Positions 15,434-24,261 of a stretch of 64,000 bases of DNA are shown here, piece after piece. This DNA is from DASVCN01 sp040905665. GTDB taxonomy: Bacteria > Deinococcota > Deinococci > Deinococcales > Trueperaceae. The position numbers were made by a program, and so were the translations under genes. The notes under the pieces are model-generated. The model was not told where the DNA came from, did no database searches, and saw nothing but the letters and a program-made list of their open reading frames with translations. The stretch is from positions 19,464 through 83,463 of the forward strand of contig JBBDRD010000042.1 in NCBI GenBank assembly GCA_040905665.1, given 5' to 3'. How positions within the stretch are numbered: position 1 is the first letter of the stretch; every line of letters starts with the position of its first letter.

Positions 15434-16555
15434 TCAAGCCTCCCTGGCCCTACTCCGCTTGACCGTCGCGTCGAGCTCGCTGAGTTCGCCGGCCGACGCG
15501 CCCAAACGCACATCGAGCGTCTCGGTGGGAAACGCGAACTCGATCCCAAGCCGGCCGAACTCTTCGTAGATTGCCAGGTTCAACTCCTGCTGAATATCCA
15601 TGTAGCGGTTGTAATCGGACGTCAGAACGTAGTAAACCGTTTCGAAATCGAGTGAGTATGTGCCGAAGGTGCTGAAGTGTGACCGATCGAAACGCGTTTC
15701 GGGAGTCGCTTCTATGAGTTCGCGGACGAGCAGGGGGATGCGCTCGAGCAGCTCCCTGGGAGTACCGTACTCGACCTGAAGGGTGAAAACTTTCCGCCGT
15801 TCCGCCATTCGCTTGAGGTTTCGTATGCGGCTCTCGAGCAGGTCGGTGTTGGCGAATACCAGTTGCTCTCCGGCGAGACTCCGAATCCTGGTAGTTCGCA
15901 AGCCGATGTGCTCCACGCTGCCCATCATGTCGTCGACGATGATGAAGTCGCCGATCTCGAACGGCTTGTCGAAGACGATCGACAGCGAAGCGAACAGGTC
16001 CCCCAGGATTCCCTGGAGTGCCAGCGCCACGGCGATCGAGCCGACGCCCAGCCCGGCGATGAGCGTGGTGACGTCGAGGCCCAGGTTGTCGAGCAACATG
16101 AGCAGTAGCAGCGAGAAGAGCACCAGTCGGCCGACGAAGGTGAGCGCAGCCAGCGAGGTGCGGCGTCCGCCGTCGAGACTCTCATTTCTACGGTAGAGAT
16201 CGGCGAAGTACCCGATCACCCGGTTCCCCCAAATTGCCAGCTGAATGAGCAACACGAGCCCAAGCAACTGCCGCAAGCGCACAGAGGTCACAGGGTCCAG
16301 TACCAGGACGAAGGACGCCGCAAAGATGGCAGCCGCCAGTAGCGCCCAATTGCGGGTCGCCCCAATCAGGCCGAAAAGCAGGTCATCCATCCGGAACGCG
16401 CGCGGCTCCGTGAATGACGCCAGCCTGCGCCTCAGAGTGTTGCGCACGGCCTGCAGGATGATGAGGACCACCAGGGCAACGCCCAGCGCAATCATCCAGC
16501 GCAGCAAACTATTGGCTAGAATTACGGTTTCGGTCATGAAGGGGGGCACGTACAT
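15434..16555 (-). CDS. MscS-family small-conductance mechanosensitive channel
   Basis: A 373-aa membrane protein with about four hydrophobic helices in the first 190 residues. The pore-lining helix and beta domain typical of MscS follow (LGVGSIAVALALQGILGDLFASLSIVFDKPFEIGDFI). The C-terminal alpha/beta domain ends in ...ATVKRSRAREA. It is convergent with ispG, 20 nt apart. Opens under membrane tension to release solutes, by family knowledge. Confidence 0.9.
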   Translation of the reverse strand: MYVPPFMTETVILANSLLRWMIALGVALVVLIILQAVRNTLRRRLASFTEPRAFRMDDLLFGLIGATRNWALLAAAIFAASFVLVLDPVTSVRLRQLLGLVLLIQLAIWGNRVIGYFADLYRRNESLDGGRRTSLAALTFVGRLVLFSLLLLMLLDNLGLDVTTLIAGLGVGSIAVALALQGILGDLFASLSIVFDKPFEIGDFIIVDDMMGSVEHIGLRTTRIRSLAGEQLVFANTDLLESRIRNLKRMAERRKVFTLQVEYGTPRELLERIPLLVRELIEATPETRFDRSHFSTFGTYSLDFETVYYVLTSDYNRYMDIQQELNLAIYEEFGRLGIEFAFPTETLDVRLGASAGELSELDATVKRSRAREA

Positions 16556-16690
16556 TGGACCTCCGGTGATTGGGTCGCTCCGGCCGGACAGTGAAGATGG
16601 CCCTGTCGGAAGGGGGCAGAGCGGTCAATCAATACTAACCGTGCTTCCTCAGGCGCAGCCGGCGCAGCGCGGCTCGGCTATGCTTACCGT

Positions 16691-17269
16691 ATGAAGATAT
16701 ACACGCGAACCGGGGATGAGGGTACGACCGGGCTCTACGGCGGGGAACGGGTAATGAAGAACGATCTGCGGGTGGCGGCCTATGGCGCGGTCGATGAGGC
16801 CAACTGCGCCATCGGCCTGGCTCGTTCATTTCTCCGCGAGTCCGACCTCGACAGGGCCCTGGTCGAGGTGCAGAACGCCCTCTTCGATGTGGGAGCCGAC
16901 CTTGCCACGCCTCCGAACGCTCGCCAACGAGAACATCTGCTGCCCATCACCGCTGAGGACGTCGCCTGGGTGGAAAACGTCATCGATCACTTCGCAAACG
17001 AGCTGGAAGCTTTGGCGTCGTTCATCCTGCCCGGAGGCGACGCCGGTGGTTCGGCACTTCACATGGCCAGGGCCTCCGTCAGACGCGCCGAGCGAGAGGT
17101 CACAGCCCTCGCGCAGCATGCCGAGGTGGGCGCCGATCTTCGTGCATATCTGAACCGATTATCTGACCTACTCTTCACCCTCGCTCGAGTGGCGAACGTG
17201 CGCACCGGCGTGAGTGAAACGAGGTTGAAGGCGAAGGGACGAACTCGCGAACGTCGCTCGCTCCGCTGA
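16691..17269 (+). CDS. PduO-type corrinoid adenosyltransferase
   Basis: ATP:cob(I)alamin adenosyltransferase that makes adenosylcobalamin, 192 aa. The N-terminal ATP loop TRTGDEGTTGLYGGERV and the AAYGAVDEANCAIGLARS segment are diagnostic; the conserved Arg-rich helix (ARASVRRAERE) follows. It supplies the cofactor needed by the methylmalonyl-CoA mutase encoded further on. TATGCT ends 6 nt before the ATG, a leaderless layout. Confidence 0.93.
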   Translation: MKIYTRTGDEGTTGLYGGERVMKNDLRVAAYGAVDEANCAIGLARSFLRESDLDRALVEVQNALFDVGADLATPPNARQREHLLPITAEDVAWVENVIDHFANELEALASFILPGGDAGGSALHMARASVRRAEREVTALAQHAEVGADLRAYLNRLSDLLFTLARVANVRTGVSETRLKAKGRTRERRSLR

Positions 17270-17302
17270 ATTGCCGCAGCGACAAGCGCGGTTAATCCAC
17301 TC

Positions 17303-18367
17303 TCAGCGTTCGACGCCGATAAGTGACTCGACGTCAGCCAGCCCTTCAATCTCCAGATGCGCGAGCAGCCCAGTTAGCATCGAGCGAACCGTGCCCGGCC
17401 CACCGTAGACGAAGCCGGTGTAGAGTTCGACCAGGCAGGCGCCGGCGCGAAGTCGTTCGATCAGGCCACGCGAGTCGAAGACCCCGCCAACCGAAACGAT
17501 CGGAAGCTCCGTTTGCCGAGCCAGCAGTCTCAAGACCTCAACAGACCGCGTCGCCAGCGGTCGGCCGGAGAGGCCACCCTCCGGGCTTCCGCCGGCCTTC
17601 AGGCCGTTGCGGGAGAGCGTGGTGTTGACGGCCACCAGACCGGCGACCCGATGCTCCGTCGTCAGCTCGACGATTGACCCAAGCTGCTCGTCGGTAAGGT
17701 CGGGTGCGAGCTTGAGCAGGAGCGGCATCGGCCGTTGTGAGTACAGCTCGTCGCATACCGCCAACAGCTTCGCCAGCGCCGCAGGGTCTTGCAGCGTGCG
17801 AAGCCCCGGAGTGTTGGGAGAGCTTACGTTGATTACTATCGCGTCCGCTTGCGGCCACACGAGTTGCAGCGACTCCCGGTAGTCTGCCGCAGCAGCGTCG
17901 AGCGGCGCCGCTCGCGACTTGCCTACGTTTATCAGGACGGGGGTTTGCAATCGTCCCTTGCGCCTTGCCTCCGCCACCCTCCCGGCTATGTTGGAGGCGC
18001 CCTCGTTGTTGAACCCCATTCTGTTGATTATCGCGCCGTCCTGGGGCAGACGGAAGACTCGCGGTCGCGGGTTGCCTGGTTGCGCTTGCGCTGTAACGCT
18101 GCCCACCTCGCAAAAGCCGAAGCCTAGCGCCTGCCAGGCGGCCAGCGCACGGCCATCTTTGTCCATGCCCGCCGCCAGGCCCAACGGATTGGGAAACCTC
18201 AAACCGAAGCGCTCTACCGCCAGACGGGAGTCGTCCAGCTGAAATCTGGCCGCTAGCGCCGACAAGGCCGCGCGGCTACCGCTGGCCGCTTGAAGCAACG
18301 ACAGCGTCCGGTTGTGTACGAACTCGGCGTCGGCGGCGAAGAGTAGCGGGCGGAGGAATCGGTACAT
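17303..18367 (-). CDS. pyrD: Dihydroorotate dehydrogenase, quinone-dependent class 2
   Basis: Pyrimidine biosynthesis, dihydroorotate to orotate, 354 aa. Class 2 features are the N-terminal helical extension (MYRFLRPLLFAADAEFVHNRTL), NPLGLAAGMDKDG and the catalytic Ser in VINVSSPNTPGLR. FMN-phosphate residues lie in VSVGGVFDSRG and YTGFVYGGPG. Class 2 enzymes pass electrons to membrane quinone, fitting the menaquinone genes nearby. TAGACT lies 6 nt before the ATG. Confidence 0.95.
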   Translation of the reverse strand: MYRFLRPLLFAADAEFVHNRTLSLLQAASGSRAALSALAARFQLDDSRLAVERFGLRFPNPLGLAAGMDKDGRALAAWQALGFGFCEVGSVTAQAQPGNPRPRVFRLPQDGAIINRMGFNNEGASNIAGRVAEARRKGRLQTPVLINVGKSRAAPLDAAAADYRESLQLVWPQADAIVINVSSPNTPGLRTLQDPAALAKLLAVCDELYSQRPMPLLLKLAPDLTDEQLGSIVELTTEHRVAGLVAVNTTLSRNGLKAGGSPEGGLSGRPLATRSVEVLRLLARQTELPIVSVGGVFDSRGLIERLRAGACLVELYTGFVYGGPGTVRSMLTGLLAHLEIEGLADVESLIGVER

Positions 18368-18392
18368 TCCCCGAGTCTATCTGCCGGCCGCT

Positions 18393-19112
18393 TCAGGCCG
18401 AGGGTGGTCGGCTGGGCCGCACCTCGATCTTCGACGGCAGCGTGCGTGCGGGAGTATTGAGCAGGTAGATCACCATCTCGCCGATATCTTCCGGCTGGAT
18501 CTTCCAGGCATCCGACTGGGAGGGGGTGTTAGCCCTAAAGTGGGTCGATACCGAGCCGGGCATGATCGTGGAAACTTTTACTCCGAGTCGGCGCAGGTCC
18601 AGCATTACCGCCTGACTAAAGCCGGTGAGCCCGAACTTGCTGGCGTTGTACGCCGCGCCGCCGGCGGAGAAGTTTGTGCCGGCAAGCGAACCGATGGTTA
18701 TCAGGTAACCGCTGCTCTTCTTCAGTTCGTCGACCGTTGCCTTCACCGTGTAGAAGACGCCGGTGAGGTTGGTATCGATGACCGCATGCCAATCTTCCAC
18801 CGGCAGTTCGTCGATCGCGCCAAAAGCACCTACCCCGGCATTGGCGATCACCACGTCGAGACTTCCGAACGACTCGATGAGCTTAGTCACTACCGAGCGC
18901 TGCTGTTCCAGGTCACGGACGTCGCAAGGAATGCCCATCGCCTCGCCTGGACCAGTCGATGACAGCTGCTTGGCAGCGGATTTCACCTCATCACGATTGC
19001 GGGCGGTGATCGCCACGTTCATGCCGGCCCGCACCATCGCTTCGGCGATTCCCAAACCGATCCCCTTGGAGCCGCCGGTCACGAGTGCGTTCTTGTTCGT
19101 CAAATTGTCCAT
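18393..19112 (-). CDS. Short-chain dehydrogenase/reductase
   Basis: Classical SDR of 239 aa: cofactor loop TGGSKGIGLGIA (residues 13-24), NAG near 90, and catalytic Ser plus YNASK (near 154-158). An Arg in TARNRDE suggests NADP. Substrate is unknown. TAGCCT lies 6 nt before the ATG. 25 nt upstream of pyrD on the same strand. Confidence 0.88.
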   Translation of the reverse strand: MDNLTNKNALVTGGSKGIGLGIAEAMVRAGMNVAITARNRDEVKSAAKQLSSTGPGEAMGIPCDVRDLEQQRSVVTKLIESFGSLDVVIANAGVGAFGAIDELPVEDWHAVIDTNLTGVFYTVKATVDELKKSSGYLITIGSLAGTNFSAGGAAYNASKFGLTGFSQAVMLDLRRLGVKVSTIMPGSVSTHFRANTPSQSDAWKIQPEDIGEMVIYLLNTPARTLPSKIEVRPSRPPSA

Positions 19113-19185
19113 GGCGGCAGGCTAGCATGACCGTAGCGATACGAACGCCGGCGCGCCGGCATCCTGGTAGACTCGCAAGCGGTCC

Positions 19186-19797
19186 ATGCGACGACTAACC
19201 CTTATTCGTCACGCCCTTACCGACTGGAATGCGACAGGTCGGCTGCAAGGCCACATGGATTGCCCCCTTTCCGAGGAAGGCATCGAACAGGCGCGGGCAT
19301 TGGCGAAACGAGTGGGATCGAGCGAGATCGATCTGCTCTACTCGAGTCCGCTCCAGCGGGCCTACGATACCGCCCGGCTCGCATTTCCCGAAGCCGACAT
19401 TACAACCGACGAGCGGTTGATGGAGCTCGATTTCGGTGTGTTCCAGGGGAAGTCTCCCGTCGAAAACGAGGGCCACGAGGAGTGGGACTGGTGGCACCAG
19501 GACCCATTCGCTCGCAGGATCCCCGAGGGCGAGTCGTACCAGGACCTGATGACGCGGGTAGTGTCATGGATGAACGATCTTCCCGAAGCGTCTCACATAG
19601 TTGCTCTCACCCACTCGGGCGCAATCCAGATGATCATCGCTCACATAATGGGGGTGACGCACCCGCGTTGGCGAAAGCGGCTCTTCTTGCGCCACACCTC
19701 GCTCACCAGACTGCTGTTCCGAGGTGGTGAAGTGCTGATCGAGCGGGTAAACGACACCCGCCACCTGTGTAACGATTTCGATCCGTTCCTCGATTGA
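19186..19797 (+). CDS. Histidine phosphatase family protein
   Basis: Phosphoglycerate-mutase-like phosphatase of 203 aa with the phosphohistidine motif LIRHALTDWN (RHA instead of the usual RHG), YSSPLQRAYDTA and the second catalytic His in LTHSG. Members include alpha-ribazole phosphatases (CobC) and broad-range sugar phosphatases; the substrate cannot be chosen from the sequence. TAGACT sits 12 nt before the ATG. Confidence 0.88.
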   Translation: MRRLTLIRHALTDWNATGRLQGHMDCPLSEEGIEQARALAKRVGSSEIDLLYSSPLQRAYDTARLAFPEADITTDERLMELDFGVFQGKSPVENEGHEEWDWWHQDPFARRIPEGESYQDLMTRVVSWMNDLPEASHIVALTHSGAIQMIIAHIMGVTHPRWRKRLFLRHTSLTRLLFRGGEVLIERVNDTRHLCNDFDPFLD

Positions 19798-19868
19798 CTG
19801 GTCCCAAGGTGCGGGAGTAGCGGCGTGTTAGACTCCTGCCGTGGCAATTGTGACTGGTGACCTGTTTG

Positions 19869-20597
19869 ATGAGTGACGGCGAGCCACGGGCCTTCCTCGT
19901 TCGCCAGGAGGGGTTCGAAGGCACGCTCGGTGAACTCGCTCACGCGCTGCGGCGAGGTACGACCGCACCTGCAGCCGTCGATCTGCTCGCGCTGGTGCAC
20001 TCCTATTTGGAACACTTCGACTCTCTGGCAGCCGAGAATCTCGAGCTTGCCAGCCTCGCGCTTCCCAACGTAGCTCAGGTAATAGAACTCAAGCTTCGCC
20101 TGCTGCTGCCGCGGCCTCCAAAGATCGCCGATGAAGAAGAGGAAGAGATCCTGGACGAAACGCTCGAGGCAGTCGCAATGCTGGAAGAGCTCGAGGACGC
20201 AATCGACTTTCTGCGGCAGCGCCGCGATCAACGAAGGATCGTGCTGCCGGCACGGGCTCCGCGTCCCGATTACCCACGCCCGGTGCGCAAACTCATCACT
20301 GGCATCGATCATCTCGCAAGCCTCGCGGCCCGATACCGCCCTAGCGGTTACTTCGAGTTGACCGTCGAGCGGCTAACCATGGGCGGTGCGATGGCACAGA
20401 TGCTTGGGTCCTTGCGCCGTTGGGGCAGATCGCTGCTCTGCGACGTCGTGGAACGGCCCGACTGGCCACAGCTCACTGTCTACTTCGCAGGGATGCTCGA
20501 GCTCGTGCGCGATGGCCGAATCACCGCGGTTCAGGAGAACGACTTCGGCGAGATCGAGCTGCAGCTGAACGAGCTCGAGGCCGCCGAGGTCGCCTAG
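19869..20597 (+). CDS. scpA: ScpA-like segregation and condensation protein
   Basis: Kleisin-type partner of SMC in chromosome segregation, 242 aa. The N-terminus FLVRQEGFEGTLGELAHAL matches the ScpA opening, and a helical middle with an acidic EEEEEILDE loop is followed by a C-terminal winged-helix-like segment (FAGMLELVRDGRITAVQENDFGEIEL). The start at 19869 follows a GGTGA ribosome site. No scpB gene follows; typA lies convergent with a 4-nt overlap. Confidence 0.82.
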   Translation: MSDGEPRAFLVRQEGFEGTLGELAHALRRGTTAPAAVDLLALVHSYLEHFDSLAAENLELASLALPNVAQVIELKLRLLLPRPPKIADEEEEEILDETLEAVAMLEELEDAIDFLRQRRDQRRIVLPARAPRPDYPRPVRKLITGIDHLASLAARYRPSGYFELTVERLTMGGAMAQMLGSLRRWGRSLLCDVVERPDWPQLTVYFAGMLELVRDGRITAVQENDFGEIELQLNELEAAEVA

Positions 20598-22396
20598 ACG
20601 ACAGCCTTGCTCTCCCGCTTCCGCATGCTCGGGTCGAGAACGCGCTTGCGCAAGCGGATGTTCTTTGGAGTCACCTCGACGAGTTCGTCCTCGGCGATGT
20701 ACTCCAGCGCTTCTTCGAGCGTGAGCTTCTTGGGCGGCACCAGGTTGATGTTCTCGTCGCTGCCCGAAGCACGCACGTTCGTGAGCTTCTTGTTCTTCGA
20801 AACATTGATGTTCAGATCGCCATGTCGGGCGTGTGCGCCAACGATCATCCCCACATACACCTCGGTTGTCGGATCGATGAAGAAGGTGCCGCGGTCCTGC
20901 AATTTGAAGATGCTATAGGCGAACGCCTCGCCCGGTTCCATGGCTACCAGCGATCCGCCCTGACGGGTGCGGATCTCGCCCGCCAGCGGTTCGTAGCCGT
21001 CGAAAACGTGCGAAAGAAGCCCCTCCCCCTGGGTCATCGAGAGGAACACGGTGCGGTAGCCGAACAGGGCCCGGCTGGGCATGCTGAACTCCAGACGCGC
21101 CCGATCTTCACCCTGCTCCATGTTCAACAGAGAGCCACGCCTGCTCGACAACGACTCGATTACCGAACCCATTGCCTCGACCGGTACGTCGGCAACAACG
21201 TGCTCGAACGGCTCATGTTTGACACCGTCGACTTCTCTGAGGATGACCTCGGGACGCGACACACTGAATTCGTAGCCTTCGCGCCGCATCTCCTCGATGA
21301 GGATCGCCAAGTGCAACTCGCCACGACCGGCAACCCGGTACAGTTCGCCTCCCAGCTCCTCGACGCGCAGGGCCACGTTTGTGAGCAGTTCTCGCTTGAG
21401 CCGCTCACCGATATGCCGACTGGTAACGTAGCGACCCTCACGGCCGGCAAAGGGGCTGGTGTTGGGACTAAAGGTCACCGCGACGGTAGGCTGATCGACC
21501 TCGACCACCGGGAGAGGGTCGACGTGGTTGGGGTCGGCCAGTGTGTCGCCAATCTGCACGTCGTCCAAGCCGGAGATGGCGACGATATCGCCGGCAAATG
21601 CCTCGTCTATCTCGATTCGCTGCAGGCCCAGATGCCCGTACACCTTCGTTAGCCTGGCACTTACGACACTTCCGTCGGCAGCTACCCGCGCCACCGTGTC
21701 ACCGGTCTTCGCCCGGCCGCGGCGTACCCGGCCCACAGCGATTCGTCCCAGATAATCGGAGTAGTCGAGGTTCGCCACCTGCAACTGAAACGGCCCGTCC
21801 TTATCGGCAGCCGGCTCCGGTGTGAACTTCAGGATCGCCTCGAACAGGGGAGCGAGGTCCTCGGCTGGACTCTCCAGGTCGGTCCACGACTTTCCCTCCC
21901 GGGCGATTGCGTAGAGGACCGGGAAGTCGAGCTGGTCATCGCTGGCTCCCAGTTCGACCATCAGGTCGAAAGTAAGGTCCACGACAGCGTCCGGTCGGGC
22001 ATCCTTACGGTCGATCTTGTTCACCACCACGATCGGCTTTAGTCCTCGGGCGAGCGCCTTCTTGAGGACGAAGCGCGTCTGCGGCATGGGTCCTTCGGCG
22101 GCGTCAACCAGCAACAGCACCCCGTCCACCATCCCCAGGGCGCGTTCTACCTCACCACCAAAGTCGGCGTGGCCCGGGGTGTCGACGATGTTGATCTTCA
22201 CCCCGTTCCACTCGACGGCGGTGTTCTTGGCCAGGATGGTGATCCCGCGCTCGCGCTCGATAGCGTTCGAGTCCATCACACGCTCTTCGACCACCTGATT
22301 GTCGCGGAAGATGTGGGACTGCCGTAGCAGTCCGTCCACGAGAGTGGTCTTCCCGTGATCGACATGGGCGATGATGGCAATATTCCGATAGCTCAT
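20594..22396 (-). CDS. typA: Ribosome-associated GTPase TypA/BipA
   Basis: Translational GTPase of 600 aa acting in ribosome assembly and stress. G1 AHVDHGKTTL, G3 DTPGHADFG and G4 NKIDR are present; the C-terminal TypA-specific domain ends near FGVTPKNIRLRKRVLD. The start is ATG 22396 with GAGGA upstream. A longer reading frame exists but includes the promoter and leader hairpin. Confidence 0.96.
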   Translation of the reverse strand: MSYRNIAIIAHVDHGKTTLVDGLLRQSHIFRDNQVVEERVMDSNAIERERGITILAKNTAVEWNGVKINIVDTPGHADFGGEVERALGMVDGVLLLVDAAEGPMPQTRFVLKKALARGLKPIVVVNKIDRKDARPDAVVDLTFDLMVELGASDDQLDFPVLYAIAREGKSWTDLESPAEDLAPLFEAILKFTPEPAADKDGPFQLQVANLDYSDYLGRIAVGRVRRGRAKTGDTVARVAADGSVVSARLTKVYGHLGLQRIEIDEAFAGDIVAISGLDDVQIGDTLADPNHVDPLPVVEVDQPTVAVTFSPNTSPFAGREGRYVTSRHIGERLKRELLTNVALRVEELGGELYRVAGRGELHLAILIEEMRREGYEFSVSRPEVILREVDGVKHEPFEHVVADVPVEAMGSVIESLSSRRGSLLNMEQGEDRARLEFSMPSRALFGYRTVFLSMTQGEGLLSHVFDGYEPLAGEIRTRQGGSLVAMEPGEAFAYSIFKLQDRGTFFIDPTTEVYVGMIVGAHARHGDLNINVSKNKKLTNVRASGSDENINLVPPKKLTLEEALEYIAEDELVEVTPKNIRLRKRVLDPSMRKRESKAVV

Positions 22397-22415
22397 TGGA
22401 GTCCTCACTGAGTGG

Positions 22416-22445
22416 GGGCCACTATTGGCCCGACCCGACAGTATA
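22416..22445 (-). promoter_or_regulatory. typA promoter -10 box and leader hairpin
   Basis: On the minus strand TATACT (22445-22440) is followed within a few nt by a perfect 6-bp hairpin GGGCCA/TGGCCC with a 4-nt loop (22431-22416), about 20 nt before the typA ATG. The hairpin would lie at the extreme 5' end of the message and could protect it or modulate translation. Confidence 0.5.
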
Positions 22446-22653
22446 CTCACGCGGCGGCTCCAAATCGCGCACCGGACAACGTTCAGGCGCCGCTCCCAGC
22501 GCCGGCGCGCGCAACCTCCAAACCCGACGTCCGATCCGAATCCGATCCGGTATTCGTTGTGAAATCGGCCTCTGTTCCGATGTGAAACTCGCACGACAGG
22601 CGGCAATAGAGTACGTGGTAGCTTTTTTACCGGGGTAGCGCTGCGGAGGTATG

Positions 22654-22917
22654 ATGCAGATCAAGGTCTACACGACCCGGTGGTGCGGTGACTGCCAGAT
22701 CACCAAGAAGTACCTGGCCAAGTTCGATATCCCCTATCAGGAAATCGACATCGAAAACGATCCCCAGGCGGCTGAGTACGTCATGCAGGTCAATAACGGC
22801 CGGCGTAGCGTGCCGACCCTGGTTTACAACGAGGAGGCGACAAGCCTCTCGCATTTCAGTCGCGCCAAGCTAGACGAATTTCTCCAGCGTCACCAACTCC
22901 TGGCGAGGACGGCGTAA
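22654..22917 (+). CDS. Glutaredoxin-like thiol protein
   Basis: Small thioredoxin-fold protein of 87 aa with active site WCGDC (CxxC) near residue 10, the cis-Pro motif SVPTLVY and a C-terminal helix. Size resembles NrdH or mycoredoxin-type glutaredoxins. GGAGG precedes the second of two adjacent ATGs by 4 nt, which favours 22654 over 22651. Reductase partner unknown. Confidence 0.85.
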   Translation: MQIKVYTTRWCGDCQITKKYLAKFDIPYQEIDIENDPQAAEYVMQVNNGRRSVPTLVYNEEATSLSHFSRAKLDEFLQRHQLLARTA

Positions 22918-22928
22918 CCGCCGATGAG

Positions 22929-23669
22929 GTGACCCGGGAGTTCGGTCGTGCGGGAGTGGTCGGTGGCGGTGCCGTACGGGAGATGTTCTCGAGAATCGCG
23001 GGCCGCTACGATCTGCTGAACTCTGTTCTCTCACTGGGCCTCGATCGTTTCTGGCGACGAGAGGCAGCGCGACTTGCCCTTGAACCGCTGGTTGCCCTCG
23101 AACGAGGTACTGGTGCGGTGCTCGATGCGGCCACAGGTACCGGCGAGTTAGCCCTCGCGATGAAGAGCATGGAACCGCAAACGCGTGTGGTCGGAGTCGA
23201 TTTCTCGCAGCCGATGCTGGAGCTCGCCGGCCGCAAGTCACGCAGGCGGGCGCTCGAAGTGGAACTCGTTCAGGGTGATGTGCTCGACCTGCCCTTCGAC
23301 GACGACACGTTCGGTGCAGCCACCATCGCATACGGCTTACGGAACCTGAGCGACCTCGAGGCGGGCCTGGCAGAGCTGCGGCGGGTGCTGCGCCCGGGCG
23401 GCCGGCTCGTGATTCTGGAGTTTCCGCCCCCGCCCGAAGGGATGTTCGGCTCCCTCTTCCGTTTCTACTTCCTGAACGTTCTGCCGCGCATCGGCGGCTG
23501 GATTTCGGGAAGCCGAGAGGCTTACGAGTATCTGCCCACATCGGTTCTCGCCTTCCCCCGGCCCCCCCAGCTCGCCCGCCTCCTCAACGAGGCGGGCTTC
23601 ACAGGCGTTCGCTTTCGCCTGCAGAGCTACGGCGTGTCCGCGATATTTAGTGGAGAGAAGACAGCATGA
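22929..23669 (+). CDS. ubiE: Demethylmenaquinone methyltransferase (UbiE/MenG)
   Basis: SAM-dependent C-methyltransferase for the last step of menaquinone synthesis, 246 aa. REMFSRIAGRYDLLNSVLSLGLDRFWRR is the UbiE family signature, DAATGTGELA the SAM loop, and NLSDLEAGLAELRRVLRPGGRLVILEF the second signature. GTG start. Its stop overlaps the next ATG (ATGA). With mqnD and a UbiA-type transferase elsewhere in the window it points to menaquinone as the respiratory quinone. Confidence 0.93.
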   Translation: MTREFGRAGVVGGGAVREMFSRIAGRYDLLNSVLSLGLDRFWRREAARLALEPLVALERGTGAVLDAATGTGELALAMKSMEPQTRVVGVDFSQPMLELAGRKSRRRALEVELVQGDVLDLPFDDDTFGAATIAYGLRNLSDLEAGLAELRRVLRPGGRLVILEFPPPPEGMFGSLFRFYFLNVLPRIGGWISGSREAYEYLPTSVLAFPRPPQLARLLNEAGFTGVRFRLQSYGVSAIFSGEKTA

Positions 23670-24259
23670 TTAGTACGGGACTGCAAGGATTCGAGATCAA
23701 TACCGACGTCGCGCTTGTCGACCCCGACTGGGATGAGTTCGCCAGCGAGCACGACAAGCGCTTCGGTCTCGCCATCTCGCACTTCAAGAGCGTGATCAAG
23801 GGCAAGTCGTACGACAACGAGGCGATCCGCCTGCGCGTTGGCCCGGCGGGCTATTACGTACAGCCCAAGCGCTTCCCGGCTGCCTTCTATGGCGATACCA
23901 CCCCGCCCACCGTCGAGTTCGTAAGCGAGGATGAGGCGCTAGTGGCGACCTGGGAGGCTGCCGCTCTCTACCGCAGCGGCGAAGCACAAGCACTCACAGT
24001 GCTATATCGTGACGGAGATCCGGCAGACATATTCTTCGGTTACCGCAGTGGCGGCAAGCGTCGCTACGAGCTGGGCCGGGTTCGGGCCCATATCCCGCTT
24101 CACCTTCGCGTGATGGTCGACGGCCCCAGCGATACCGACCTCCTCGAAGGGGGTAAAGGGGTGCTCATCTATCAGCGCACCCGCGACGGACGTCATCTGC
24201 TGCTGCGTGCTCCCGGACGACGCCAGCCGTATCTGGGCTTCCGAGAGGCGCTGGAGTAA
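23666..24259 (+). CDS. Conserved-looking protein of unknown function
   Basis: 197-aa soluble protein, not recognised. It is coupled to ubiE (ATGA) and followed after 2 nt by the MnmG-like gene, so the three form an operon. No signal peptide or membrane segment. It has a charged centre with FGYRSGGKRRYELGRVRAHIPLHLRV and ends RTRDGRHLLLRAPGRRQPYLGFREALE. The normal codon use and tight coupling indicate a real gene. Confidence 0.75.
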   Translation: MISTGLQGFEINTDVALVDPDWDEFASEHDKRFGLAISHFKSVIKGKSYDNEAIRLRVGPAGYYVQPKRFPAAFYGDTTPPTVEFVSEDEALVATWEAAALYRSGEAQALTVLYRDGDPADIFFGYRSGGKRRYELGRVRAHIPLHLRVMVDGPSDTDLLEGGKGVLIYQRTRDGRHLLLRAPGRRQPYLGFREALE

Positions 24260-24261
24260 GA

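Noticed and set aside
22397..22606. 70-residue N-terminal extension of typA
   Set aside because: It covers the promoter and hairpin, is unlike TypA N-termini, and a good ribosome site precedes ATG 22396.
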